The translations under genes and the position numbers were made by a program. The notes beneath the pieces were generated by a model. It was not told the DNA's origin, ran no database searches, and saw only the letters and a program-made list of their open reading frames with translations. From Diacronema lutheri (Eukaryota > Haptophyta > Pavlovophyceae > Pavlovales > Pavlovaceae), in assembly GCA_019448385.1 (NCBI GenBank), contig JAGTXO010000011.1:772001-836000 (forward strand): a DNA stretch of 64,000 nt. The letters are read 5' to 3'. Positions 52,501 through 61,597 of the stretch are shown one piece after another. Each line of letters begins with the position of its first letter. Positions within the stretch are counted from its first letter, which is position 1.

Positions 52501-55500
52501 TGGCGGTCGCGCCCGGCGCGACGACCTCGGTGCCGCCCTGCACGCCACGCTGGCCGATGCGTAGCGGCGTGCGCGCGGTGCGATTCACGACCTGGAAGGG
52601 GGGCGCAAGGGGGTCCTCCGACCGAACTGTCACGCGCAGCGCACCGCCGTGCATCGAGACCATCGCGCGCGCAAGGTAGTGCGGCGCGCGCGCGTTGTCC
52701 GCGCGCGAGCGCAGCTTGAGCACGCATTCTCCCACCACGTCGGGGCGGAAGCCGGCGGACCAGTGCCAGCGGCGGCCGACGCCGTCGGCGTCGGCGAGCG
52801 TCACGCACAGCAGCGGCGGCGCGCCTCCGCCCGCCGAGCCGCGCGGCAGGCCGGGCCAGTGCCATGCGCAGATTGCGCGCTTCGCAAGGAGCGTTGGCGG
52901 CGCATCAGAGCCGAGCTGTGCAAGCAGTAACGGTCGCTCCAACCCGTTGAGCACGCTCGTCCGGTGCTGCACGCTCACCACCTTGGTGCGCCAGAACGGC
53001 CCGCGCGCGAGCGCCACGGATGACACCAGCTCGTAACGCACCTGCCGGCCGGTGTGCACGCTGCCGCCCGCGCCGCCGTCCGCGCCGCGCTCCGCCGCTC
53101 CGACGGCGCGCTGCGCGGTGACCACGTCGCTCATCCCGACCGAGTTGAGCGAAAGCGGCCGGCTCCACTCAGACGAGGCAACGCGCACGCGCATTTTGGC
53201 GCCAAAGAGATCCAATGGCGGCGCACCGAGCAGCAGAATCGAAAAGGGCCCGCCGGACGCGCCCGCGGCGCCAACGGCCGCGTGCGACGCGTTCGGCGCG
53301 CCGTCGTCGGCCGGGCTCGCGCCGACGTCGAGCCGCGCGGGCGACTGCGCGGCGGCGCTCGCGCCGTCCAGCGCCGCCACACCGGCCGTCGCCGCGCTCG
53401 CCTCGCCCAACCTGCCGGAGCCGCCGCCGCCGGCCGCGCCTGGCAGCCCAAATTCAAAACAGTGCGCACAGCCGAAGGGCTTCGTGTCCTCCTTGCGCGC
53501 GCGGCATGCGTACGTGGCATACAGGCGCGAGGCGGGCACGCTGGGCGGGCAAAGCGGCCCGAGCGCCGCCGGCAAGGCGGGCGGAGGCGGCGGAGGCGGC
53601 GGCGGCGGCGGCGGCGGCGGTGGCTGCGGCTGCAGCGACGGCGCGCCGCCGGCCGGCGGCGGCGGGCACGCCCCGCTTGCGGTGCTCTGCTGCGTGACGA
53701 GCGGCGAGGAGCTCACGGTGGCGGCGGCCACGCGCGCGCGCAGGCAGAGCGAGAGCTCCGAGCCGCCGACGCCATTCGCGCTGCGCACCGCGACCTGCCT
53801 GAGCCCGCGCCCCAGCCCGCCCGCCGCGCCAAGCCCCGTGCCCGCGCGCGCGCCGAGCCACGCGAGCGAGAGCGCGGCCGGGCCCGCGCCGCCGCGCGCG
53901 CCGCTGCCGTCGTGCGCGGCAGACGCGGCCGCGGCCGCGCGCTCCGCGCCACCGTCCGCGCGCGCGGCGCCCTCCTGCTCCGTAGGACCGCCATCGCCCG
54001 TAACGGCCGCTCGCGGCGAGCCGCTGCTGTCGGCCGACGCGCGCTGGGCGGCGCCGCGCGCGCGCGCGCGCGCGCCGAGGAGCGCGTGCCCCATGTGGTT
54101 GTGCGCAAAGTCGAGCGGCAGCTGCGTGAGGTTGAGCACCCAATGCGAGACATAGACAGAGACAACGAGCCGTCCGGACTTTTCGTACTGCTGGTGCAGC
54201 AGGACACTGAGGCTCTGCCTGCTGCCCTCTGCGCCGCGGAACGCGACAGGAGCGCGGCAGATGAGCCCAGAGCCGCCCGCCGCCGCGCCGCCGCCGCCGA
54301 TCCCGCCGCCGCCACCAACGCCGCCACCACCACCGCCTGCGACACCGCCGCCGCCGCCGCTCGCGTCCGGTCGGCGCGCGAGCGCGACGTGGTTCGACCA
54401 CGTCGAGTGGGGCAGCTGCAGGGAGAGACGCGCGAGGTGCGGCCTGAGCAGCTCGATGCCGCTCATCACGGTCCATGCGCCGCCCGCGCCGATCACCGCG
54501 CTCGCGCGCGCCTCGCCGCCGCCGCCGCCGCCGCCGCCATCGCTGCTCCCGCCGATGCCTGCGGGGTTCGACCGGCGCCTCACGAGGCGCAGCGGGAGGC
54601 GGGAGGCACCAGCCACGCCGCTCGCCGCGGCGACGGGCGAGTGGAGAAGTGCGGAGTCCGCCGTGCCTCCCGCGCGCGGCGCGCCCGCAGGCGGCGCGCG
54701 CGTCGTGCAGCTCAGCCGCGGCGCCGAGGCGGGCGGCGCGCAAAAGTCGCGCTCGGTCGGCGACCCGCACGGCCCGGAGGGCGGAGCGAGCTGCACGCAC
54801 GCAGGAGGCGAAGTGAGCAGCGGAGGCGCGAAGCGCGCAGGCGGCGGTGGCGGCGGCGGCGGCGGCACACCGCAACACGCGGCTGGCGGCGGCTGCGCCA
54901 GCGAGGCCGCCTCCGCCGCCGCCGCCTCCGCCGCCGCCGCCGCCGCCGCCTCCTTCGCGCCGCACGCGAGAGGCTCGACCGTTTCGCCATCGCACCGCAC
55001 AGGCTCGGCCAGGCTGGGCGCATCTCCCGAAACGGCTCCGGAGCCGATCGACCCGCACGCGGCAATGGCCGGCGGCGGTGGCGGCGGTTGGGGCGACGGC
55101 AGCAGCGGCGGCGAAGCTGAGCGCGCGACGGGCGTGTGCGCGGCGCCGCACGCCGCCGCCGCCTCCGCCGCGGGCGCGGCGGCCACCGCGCCGTCAGCGT
55201 CCTCCGGCGCGGCGACATGCGGCGTGGCGGCCGGCCGCGCGGCGGGCGCGCGTGCGCCGAGGCAGAAGGCCACGTCGCACGGCAGCAGGTTGCGCACGAT
55301 GAGCGGCGGTTGAAGGAGGAGCTGACACGGGCGGAGTAACGTCACGCGGCCCGAGCCGCCCGCGCCGCGCGCGCCGCGCACGGCGTCGCCGACGCACGAG
55401 GCGGCGGCGCCCGCGCCGCTGAGCGTCGGCACGATGGCAGTCGCGCGCACGCAGCACTGCCAGTGCGCGCACGCGCTGAGCGGCGCGGCTCGGCCCGGCG

Positions 55501-58500
55501 CGCCGGCAAGCGTCGTCCTGCCGGCCGCACTCGGCCGGCAGGCGATGAATTCAAAATGCGAGAGCGCGGCAACGGTCAGCGGCGCGCACCAGTCCCAGCG
55601 CGAGCCGCCGACGCCGCCCGCCGGTGCGGCCGCCGCGCCGCCCGCCTCGTCGTCGGTCGCGGGCCGCACACGGATGACGGGGTCGGTCGCGTATGGGACG
55701 GGGAGGGCGAACGAACCGCCGGGCGGCAGTGTGCGCTGCAGCTCGCGGCCGAGTCCGGGCGAGTAGACGAGCAGCCGGACGCGCAGCGGGCAGCCGTTGC
55801 ACACGCGCAGCGCGGACGCGATCGCGATGCGCATCCCGCCGCGCACCTGCTCGACGCGCACGACGAGGCGCGCGGGCAACGTCAGCCGGCGCGAGCCGGA
55901 CGGCGCGCCACCGGGCGCGGCGCGCCTCGGGTGGATCACGTGCACACCACAGCCCGTCGAGTCGACGCGCACGCGCAGCCAATCGGACGACAGCTCCGGC
56001 AGCTGCAGGCCAATCAGCCGCGCGGGAGGCGAGGCGAGCAGGTCGCACAGCGAAGTGCCGCGTTGCGCGGCTGAGCGGCGCGCCCAAAATTGAAAGCGGC
56101 GCGCGCCGCCGGGCGGCACGCGCAGCGCGTCTTCGCCAAGCCCGCCGCCATCGTCGCCCGGCCGGCCCGCCGCACGCTCGACGCGGCAGAGGAGCACGTC
56201 CACGCCCGTGCCGTTCTCGAGCACAAACGGGCGCCGCCTGTCGGGCTCGGCACGTGCGGGCGTGGCCGGCGCGCCCGCGCCGCCGCTCGCGCCGCCCGCC
56301 GCCGCGCCCGCGCCGACGCGCGCGGCGTGCACGTCTCGCGACATCGACACGCGCGCGCGCGCGTCCGCGCCGCCGCCGCCACCGCCGCCGCCGCCATCAC
56401 CGTAGCCCTCGCCGTCGGCGTCGTCGACGTCGTCGCCGCGCGCGTCGGCCACGCCCGCGTCGAGCAGGTGCCGCACCACCGTTTCGCACACCGGTTTCGT
56501 CACGTTGAGCTCGAGCCGCTGCGCCGCGCGCAGCTCGGCCGAGACCGCCGCGCCGCCCGCGAGCCGAACGACCGCGCCGCCCTCAAACTGCCACGGCTCG
56601 ACGACCGGCTCCCACGCGCCCAGCCCGTCGGAGAAATGGAGCACATCGACGCTCGCGCGCGCGCACACCGCGATGCCCGCGCGCAGCTCGGCGAAGCGCG
56701 CGTCCAGCTCGAAGGAGCGGATCGTCGCGCATAGCCGTGGCCGCGCGCCGCGCCGGTGGTCGAGGGCGACGCACCGCACGGTGCCCACGCTCAAGGTGGC
56801 GACATAGCGCGGCGCGGAGAGGAGCGCGCGCACGACGCCGAGCTTGATCCGGACGGGCACCGCGACGAACGAGGCGAGCGCGAGCAGCGCGGGCGCGTAG
56901 AGCACGACGTCGATCGGCGAAAGCGCGACGCTCACCTCCATGTCGTGCCGCGCGCCGCTCAGCCGGCCAACCGCCTGCTCGCGCGGCACGCGCCGGTAAC
57001 GGACTTGAAGCTCGTAGAAGGGCTGCACCCCGTCCGTGCCGCCGGCGATGGCCACGCGACGGCCTGCGCCACCCGGCGCGCCGCCGGCGCCATCGCCCGC
57101 CTCGCGGCCGCGCGCGCCGCCGCCCGGCGCGCGCCACGGCAGCGCCGTGCCGCAGCCGCAGCTGCTGCCACTGTTGCGCCCCGCGCGCCCCCCGCTCGCC
57201 GCGCTCAATGCATCCCCGCCCTCCGCCAACGACGATGCGCTGTCGATGATCGAAGCCTCGGACGTTGCGCGCGTGAGCTCGGCGCCCGAGACGCCGCGCT
57301 GCAGCAGCTCGTGCTGCGACGCGCTCAGGCGCGAGTGCAGCGGGCTGCGCGCGCTGTGCGCCGCCTCCTCCGGCCAGAACACATCAGCCGAGCTCTGCGC
57401 GCGCGAGACGCCGCGCGACTCGGCGCCGCCCGCCGTGAACTCGGATCGCGCGCGCACCGCATGCTCGGCCTCGTCGTGCGTCCGTCCTCTGTGCAGCAGC
57501 TCGCTCGCGCGCCACTGCTCGGGCGGCGGCGCGCACAGCAGGCGCGCGCACGGCGTGCTCAGCGACGCGACATCAAGCACCTCGACGCAGCCGACGGCGA
57601 CGTGCAACCGCAGCTCACCGCTCGCGAGGCCAGCCGACGCGCTCAACGCGTGCGCGCGTAGCTCGACGAGCGACCTCTGCCCGCCATCGTCGTCGGCCAT
57701 GTCCGGCCGGCCACCGCCGCCGAGCGCAGCGCCGCCGCCGCCGGCGGCTGGCGGCGGCGCGCGCATGTCCTCGCGCAGCACGACGCACACGCCCTCGACG
57801 CGCGCGGCCGCGCTAAGCCGCACGCTAGCCACCGCGCGTTGCGACGCGCGCACGTTCGCGAGCGCGTCGGCCGCAACATCGGCCGCTTCGCCGAGCGCGT
57901 CCGCCAAATCGGCGCTCGCGTCCAACGCGGATACATCGCCGCGCGGTCCGGCGCCGGTTGCGCGCTCAGCTCCGCCCGCGCCGGCCGCCTCGCCGACAGC
58001 GGGGGGGCCCGCCGACGCGGCCGCGGACGCGCTCGCGCCCAACCCGCTCTCCGACAGCACCCTGGCCTCGTCCAGCTCGCCGCTGACGCCGCCGGTGCCA
58101 ACGGCGCCCTCGGCCGTAGAGTGCGACGCCCGCAGCCGCCACGGACGCGCGAGGAGGGCCGCAAAGCCGCCGCCGGCAACGGCGCTCGCCAACGTCTGGC
58201 CGGGCGCAGGCGGCGCCGTGTCGCCGGCGGGCTCGGGTGGCAGCGGCGGCCACGCGCCCGCGGGCGGCGAGCCGGACGGCGCGCGGCCGAGAAGCGGCGC
58301 CGGGAGCGCGAGCAGCACGGCGGCGGCGTGCGCGCTCGCCGCGGCGGCGCCATCGTCCGACGCACCGGCGGCGGGCGTGAGCGGCAGCTGCGGCGTCAAT
58401 GCGGGCGTCTGCTTGGACGCCGACCGCCAGAGCCACGCGAGCCCGCCAGCCGCGAGCCCGCCCGCCAACGGCTGCGGCCACGAGCGGAAGAGCAGAATGT

Positions 58501-59920
58501 CCGTTACACTCAGATCGTCCTCCAGGGCTGACAGCTCGTCGGCCTGCGCGCGCGAGCGGAACGCGGGCGGCGTGCGCCAGAGCGCGCAGTAGCGAATGCG
58601 CTGCGCGCGCCGCGCCGCGAGCTGCGCCCACGACACTCGAAACCGCCGCAGCCGACGCGCCTCGTCGTCGAGCACGCACGCGATACCATATCGCCACCAC
58701 GCGCGCGCGCTCGGCCCGTCACGCGGCCAGCCGCCGTCGGGCCGGCGCGCCCAGTGGTGCAGCCAGCGGCGCAGATTGGTGCCCAGCTCGAGCAGCCGGA
58801 GCACCGAGCTGAACTGTGCGCGCGACAGCGACGCGTCCACGCGCTGCACGGCCGTGTCGAGCGCGACGTCGAGCAGCGGCGGCGCGGCGGGCGCGCCACC
58901 GCCAGCGCCGCCGTCCAGGCCGGCCGACGGCGGCGCGGGCGCGGGCGAGCCGCGCGCGCGGCCGCCCGTGGCGACGCGGAGCTGCAAGTCGGCCGCGACA
59001 GAGAGCGGCTTGAGCACGACCGCCTCGTCGGGCGGGAGGAGCTTCTGCTCAAACCAGACGCGCATCTCTGCGGAACCGTCATTATTGAGACCGACCGCAT
59101 CAAGGAACTCAACGGGGATCTGCTCGCCGCCGGGCTCGAGGTAGAGCAGCAGCGCGCGCACGCTCAGCGTCTTGCGCAACGCTCGAATTGGCCGCGCCGG
59201 CTCCGACGCGGCGGGCGTGCGCGGCGGGGGAGGTGGCGGCTCGCCCGGCGCACCGTCGGTGGGCCGCGGAGGCCGTGCGGGCCGCGCACCAGCGCCGTCG
59301 CCCTCCTCATCGGCGCGCGCGCTCGGCCGGAACTCGGCCTCGGCGAGGATGAGGCCAGCGTTGAGCCGGCCGCCCGTCAGCGCGCCCTCGTCCTCGCAGC
59401 GCACGTGCACGTTGCGCAGCGAGACGTGCAGCAGGTCGATGAGCCCGCTCAGCAGCCGCGCGTGCAGCCCGCCGTTCGACAGCGACGAGAGAAGACGCAG
59501 CGCGCCGCCCGACGAGGCGGCGGCGCCTGCGGTGCGCAGCAGCTCCTCCGCCGCCGCGAGCGCCTTCTCCTTCTCGCGCCGCGCCTCCGCGCCGCCGCGC
59601 GGCCGCGGCAGCGAGAGGCCGCGTCCGTCCGAGCGCGGCGCGACAAGCAGGTAGGCCGACTCGATCTGCACGCTGATCGCCTCGTCGGCGCCGCCCGAGC
59701 GCCAGACGGCGAGGCGCGGCAACTCGACGCGGAGGAGGCCCACGTAGCCCGCCTTCACCACGAAGGGCAGCCCAAATCGGTCGAACGCCTCGCGCCGCAC
59801 CTCGACGTCGCGCAGCTCGAGATGGCCGCCCTGCAGCGCGACGCGCAGCGACCGGTCGTCCGTCTTGACGTACTCGCCAATGTAGCGCTGCAGCAGGTCA
59901 AGGAGGAGGCCCTTGATCAT
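49553..59920 (-). CDS. VPS13: VPS13/chorein-family bridge-like lipid transfer protein
   Basis: One frame of 3455 codons, of which 50302-50448 is probably a 147-bp intron with a GC donor (CAG|GCGAGG), leaving about 3406 residues. The N-terminus is a chorein domain (RYIGEYVKTDD, LQGGHLELRDVEV). The long middle forms the lipid-groove repeats, interrupted by low-complexity Pro, Gly and Ala insertions. SHR-BD/VAB-type blocks are seen around SHWVLNLTQLPLDF and VVNRTARTPLRIGQRG. Near the end come the ATG2_C-like helices and GVAVKPAAGVFELAARG, then a PH-like region (LLYLAVGQHTVLCTARR). VPS13 proteins channel phospholipids between membranes at contact sites. At 10.3 kb it is the largest gene here and, unusually for this locus, almost intronless. 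The ATG at 59920 begins the conserved domain directly. Confidence 0.9.
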   Translation of the reverse strand: MIKGLLLDLLQRYIGEYVKTDDRSLRVALQGGHLELRDVEVRREAFDRFGLPFVVKAGYVGLLRVELPRLAVWRSGGADEAISVQIESAYLLVAPRSDGRGLSLPRPRGGAEARREKEKALAAAEELLRTAGAAASSGGALRLLSSLSNGGLHARLLSGLIDLLHVSLRNVHVRCEDEGALTGGRLNAGLILAEAEFRPSARADEEGDGAGARPARPPRPTDGAPGEPPPPPPRTPAASEPARPIRALRKTLSVRALLLYLEPGGEQIPVEFLDAVGLNNDGSAEMRVWFEQKLLPPDEAVVLKPLSVAADLQLRVATGGRARGSPAPAPPSAGLDGGAGGGAPAAPPLLDVALDTAVQRVDASLSRAQFSSVLRLLELGTNLRRWLHHWARRPDGGWPRDGPSARAWWRYGIACVLDDEARRLRRFRVSWAQLAARRAQRIRYCALWRTPPAFRSRAQADELSALEDDLSVTDILLFRSWPQPLAGGLAAGGLAWLWRSASKQTPALTPQLPLTPAAGASDDGAAAASAHAAAVLLALPAPLLGRAPSGSPPAGAWPPLPPEPAGDTAPPAPGQTLASAVAGGGFAALLARPWRLRASHSTAEGAVGTGGVSGELDEARVLSESGLGASASAAASAGPPAVGEAAGAGGAERATGAGPRGDVSALDASADLADALGEAADVAADALANVRASQRAVASVRLSAAARVEGVCVVLREDMRAPPPAAGGGGAALGGGGRPDMADDDGGQRSLVELRAHALSASAGLASGELRLHVAVGCVEVLDVASLSTPCARLLCAPPPEQWRASELLHRGRTHDEAEHAVRARSEFTAGGAESRGVSRAQSSADVFWPEEAAHSARSPLHSRLSASQHELLQRGVSGAELTRATSEASIIDSASSLAEGGDALSAASGGRAGRNSGSSCGCGTALPWRAPGGGARGREAGDGAGGAPGGAGRRVAIAGGTDGVQPFYELQVRYRRVPREQAVGRLSGARHDMEVSVALSPIDVVLYAPALLALASFVAVPVRIKLGVVRALLSAPRYVATLSVGTVRCVALDHRRGARPRLCATIRSFELDARFAELRAGIAVCARASVDVLHFSDGLGAWEPVVEPWQFEGGAVVRLAGGAAVSAELRAAQRLELNVTKPVCETVVRHLLDAGVADARGDDVDDADGEGYGDGGGGGGGGGADARARVSMSRDVHAARVGAGAAAGGASGGAGAPATPARAEPDRRRPFVLENGTGVDVLLCRVERAAGRPGDDGGGLGEDALRVPPGGARRFQFWARRSAAQRGTSLCDLLASPPARLIGLQLPELSSDWLRVRVDSTGCGVHVIHPRRAAPGGAPSGSRRLTLPARLVVRVEQVRGGMRIAIASALRVCNGCPLRVRLLVYSPGLGRELQRTLPPGGSFALPVPYATDPVIRVRPATDDEAGGAAAAPAGGVGGSRWDWCAPLTVAALSHFEFIACRPSAAGRTTLAGAPGRAAPLSACAHWQCCVRATAIVPTLSGAGAAASCVGDAVRGARGAGGSGRVTLLRPCQLLLQPPLIVRNLLPCDVAFCLGARAPAARPAATPHVAAPEDADGAVAAAPAAEAAAACGAAHTPVARSASPPLLPSPQPPPPPPAIAACGSIGSGAVSGDAPSLAEPVRCDGETVEPLACGAKEAAAAAAAEAAAAEAASLAQPPPAACCGVPPPPPPPPPARFAPPLLTSPPACVQLAPPSGPCGSPTERDFCAPPASAPRLSCTTRAPPAGAPRAGGTADSALLHSPVAAASGVAGASRLPLRLVRRRSNPAGIGGSSDGGGGGGGGEARASAVIGAGGAWTVMSGIELLRPHLARLSLQLPHSTWSNHVALARRPDASGGGGGVAGGGGGGVGGGGGIGGGGAAAGGSGLICRAPVAFRGAEGSRQSLSVLLHQQYEKSGRLVVSVYVSHWVLNLTQLPLDFAHNHMGHALLGARARARGAAQRASADSSGSPRAAVTGDGGPTEQEGAARADGGAERAAAAASAAHDGSGARGGAGPAALSLAWLGARAGTGLGAAGGLGRGLRQVAVRSANGVGGSELSLCLRARVAAATVSSSPLVTQQSTASGACPPPPAGGAPSLQPQPPPPPPPPPPPPPPPALPAALGPLCPPSVPASRLYATYACRARKEDTKPFGCAHCFEFGLPGAAGGGGSGRLGEASAATAGVAALDGASAAAQSPARLDVGASPADDGAPNASHAAVGAAGASGGPFSILLLGAPPLDLFGAKMRVRVASSEWSRPLSLNSVGMSDVVTAQRAVGAAERGADGGAGGSVHTGRQVRYELVSSVALARGPFWRTKVVSVQHRTSVLNGLERPLLLAQLGSDAPPTLLAKRAICAWHWPGLPRGSAGGGAPPLLCVTLADADGVGRRWHWSAGFRPDVVGECVLKLRSRADNARAPHYLARAMVSMHGGALRVTVRSEDPLAPPFQVVNRTARTPLRIGQRGVQGGTEVVAPGATANYAFDEPAMPQLLELSVPTVGVVCTADMTKVAQPLLVELRAHAAGADADGGAPAPAPTPECRLPAWLYYSVELSGPTRVLVVRDEPPPPPPPPADDADAATPPPRGAAGVPDERAAAAGLSLTALAARYRLVTLRLTLQLAGVGVCVIDGAPCELLYASVRGLALELTRSPAASDVAPSSVQLAASLAIGALQVDNQTRTARCPVMLAPTPVAGAAAGAPAPALLGMGAAGGAPHVRASLAVDVRPGLLHVRSLAVSLAETEVVVDEFLLVQLTSMALRLLPPALLAAYLPRALGAAGGAAGAVAGGWAWLGAAGGVAAAAEAVAGSVESEAAEALALRSDALLAQLHAHDGRCRTDAVVAVGLHSPLACVPRAARALHDAWSAHAQGGDEGAGGGLRARRPSAAGPAPSAPQHAGGGGINGDGGGADGKGSALVPSASPPLGQRFSSAALLSPPVPYAATPAGSARLCVDKIRVGSLALNVSLLSAERGMLSPGAFNPLAAVFNAIGMLMIGIDRAPFRIGALQLDHIFVPAPELGARVRSHYSRAALCEMYKVMGYSEIFGSPAALLSNLGSGVRDFVVEPAAAAAASGSAVAVGAGLLRGTASLLRHTLSGTANATSRISARLGKGIAALSMDAQYIDERNRRLAQQPAADRVPVGGGGALGRGLLDSGLTLGRAFVQGAAGEAPCAPRARVRVHVCACARARAHRRAPSAAPAPRRPRLRPHATTATCAGVIQAPVEGAQRDGLRGAMEGVARGIVGVAVKPAAGVFELAARGSEALRNATADGSGACVGARGRVRPRRAGVCADAPLPPFNLLASSLAEVLELSGACAPNERVLLYLAVGQHTVLCTARRVLCVRSSRWARVWAVPWHRLISVQHVPALSLVSLRCRPAPDDLPPAPAALAGTASGAHERGGAHAGGARGTAVGCASAASALQHGGACEGAIGYEIACEDETTCRCLYEELHLLLAASRDGLPPFSD

Positions 59921-60113
59921 CGCTGCGGACCGCCGGCCGCGGCACGCCCGCGCGTGCCGCCCACCAGCGCCGACGGCGCGCTAGTCGACGACCGCCCTTG
60001 CCCTCACACACCTTTTGAGAGGCAACTTCACGCACGGCCGGCGGCGCACAGAGTTCAGGTAGCCATGACCGGGGCCCCTGATCGGAGGTTTCCGCGGCGC
60101 TTTTGCAGGACGA
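59921..60113. promoter_or_regulatory. 193-bp divergent intergenic region
   Basis: It separates the VPS13 start (minus) and the mitochondrial kinase start (plus). No specific motif stands out. Confidence 0.45.
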
Positions 60114-61280
60114 ATGGTGCGGTCGGCGGCGCGCGGCTTCAGCGCCGCGACGCCGATCCGGCTGCTCGACCTGCTCAACTTTGCCAAGTCAGGGCCGGCG
60201 GGCTCCGCGCGCGCGAACGGGCGTCGGCTCGTGCACGAGGAGGTGAGCGTGCGCCTCGGCCACCAGCTCGTGCGCATCCAGCGGCTCGGCGCCAACCCGC
60301 GGCTGCGCTCGTCATGCGCGGCAAACCTCGGCGTGATCGCCGAGCGCCTGCAGCACTCGCTCAACGAGAACGCGGCGGTGCGGCTGTCTGAGAGGGACAA
60401 GCGCGAGACGCACGTGGCCCTCTTCACCAAGCTCAAGCAGCGCCACGCCACCGACCTGCAACTCGTCGCGCGCGCGTTCAAGTCGCTGTGCGACTCGCTC
60501 GACGCGCAGCACGCCGACTCGGCCGACGTCGACGCGCAGCTCGACGCCTACTTCAGGATGAGCCTGGGTCTCAACGTGCTGATCGATCAATCACTCTTCG
60601 TTGACGAGGACGAGGCGGCCGGCCGCGGCCCGCCGCACATCCCCGGCATCGTGCGCGAGCGCGCTGACATCGCGCCGATCGTTCGCGACGCCGCCGAGAT
60701 CGCGCGCGAGCTGTGCGAGCGCGAGCTGTGTGACGCGCCCGAGGTGCAGCTGGCGCCGCAGGAGCCGTGTGTACCGCCCGCCGCCGAGACGAGCGTGCCG
60801 TGCATCCCACACCTTGTGCACGCCGCGCTGCTCGAGGTGCTCAAGAACGCCGTGCGCGCGTCGACGCTCCGCGCGCGCGCCACGGGCGGCGAGGGCGAAC
60901 CGATCTCGCCGATCTCCGTGCGCGTCGCGCCGAGCGCCGAGGACGTCGCGGTAGTCATCGACGACGCGGGCGGCGGCATCGCGCGGAGCAGAGCCGATCG
61001 TCTCCTCTTCGGCTTCTGCCGCAGCACCGCCAAGCCGCCCCTCGACGAGGGTGACGCGTGCGCGCACTTGGCGAGCGGGGGCTCGGCCGACGTGGACGCA
61101 TCGCGCGGCGCGAGCCCGCTCGCCGGCTTCGGCGTCGGCATCCCGTACGCGCGCAGCCAGCTGCGCCTCTTTGGCGGCGACCTGCGCGTGCTCAGCGTGC
61201 ACGGCCTCGGCACGCGCGTGTGCTGCTGGATGCCGCGCGACGCGCTGCACGCGCATGAGGAGATCCCGCTCTTCCCGTGA
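60114..61280 (+). CDS. Mitochondrial pyruvate/branched-chain 2-oxoacid dehydrogenase kinase
   Basis: An intronless 388-residue protein with the histidine-kinase-like ATP site of PDK/BCKDK: N-box PHLVHAALLEVLKNAVRA, G1-box VIDDAGGGIARS and G2-box GFGVGIPYARSQLRLFGGDL. These kinases phosphorylate the E1 alpha subunit and switch off pyruvate or branched-chain ketoacid dehydrogenase in the mitochondrial matrix. The N-terminus (MVRSAARGFSAATPIR) looks like a mitochondrial targeting peptide. Two small insertions occur, one before the N-box and one between G1 and G2. PDK and BCKDK cannot be told apart with confidence by eye. Confidence 0.9.
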   Translation: MVRSAARGFSAATPIRLLDLLNFAKSGPAGSARANGRRLVHEEVSVRLGHQLVRIQRLGANPRLRSSCAANLGVIAERLQHSLNENAAVRLSERDKRETHVALFTKLKQRHATDLQLVARAFKSLCDSLDAQHADSADVDAQLDAYFRMSLGLNVLIDQSLFVDEDEAAGRGPPHIPGIVRERADIAPIVRDAAEIARELCERELCDAPEVQLAPQEPCVPPAAETSVPCIPHLVHAALLEVLKNAVRASTLRARATGGEGEPISPISVRVAPSAEDVAVVIDDAGGGIARSRADRLLFGFCRSTAKPPLDEGDACAHLASGGSADVDASRGASPLAGFGVGIPYARSQLRLFGGDLRVLSVHGLGTRVCCWMPRDALHAHEEIPLFP

Positions 61281-61597
61281 GATTTGCGCTTGAGAAGGTT
61301 TTTAGACCCGCCGACCCCTTCATACCAAGTGTAACTCGCAATGCCGTCTGGACAGGCTTCAGCGACACGGCCAAGGCGTCCCCGAATCGTGTTGGTAGGG
61401 CGCCGGCGCGCGATGGCGCGAGCCACGAGGCCACACTCAAGAACCGTGCGTCGCTCGCCGTCTCTTCCATGGGCCGCCGCTTGTGCGCCGAGCCTCGTGG
61501 GCCCCGGCGCGAGCGCACATGCGCACCGCCCGTCGCGGCCGAGCGCGCGCCGCGCCGGCGCCGCCGGCCCGAACTGCGCCGCAGCGGGCGAGCCGCC
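61281..61597. other. Convergent 3' region
   Basis: This lies between the kinase stop (plus) and the ATP synthase alpha stop (minus). It has a less GC-rich patch near 61290-61345, presumably the 3' ends. No further gene was recognised. Confidence 0.5.

Noticed and set aside
53054-55120. A 688-residue plus-strand frame, and others such as 58754-60391, inside the VPS13 gene
   Set aside because: They are Arg/Ala/Gly-rich, have no domains, and are shadows of the conserved VPS13 frame on the other strand.
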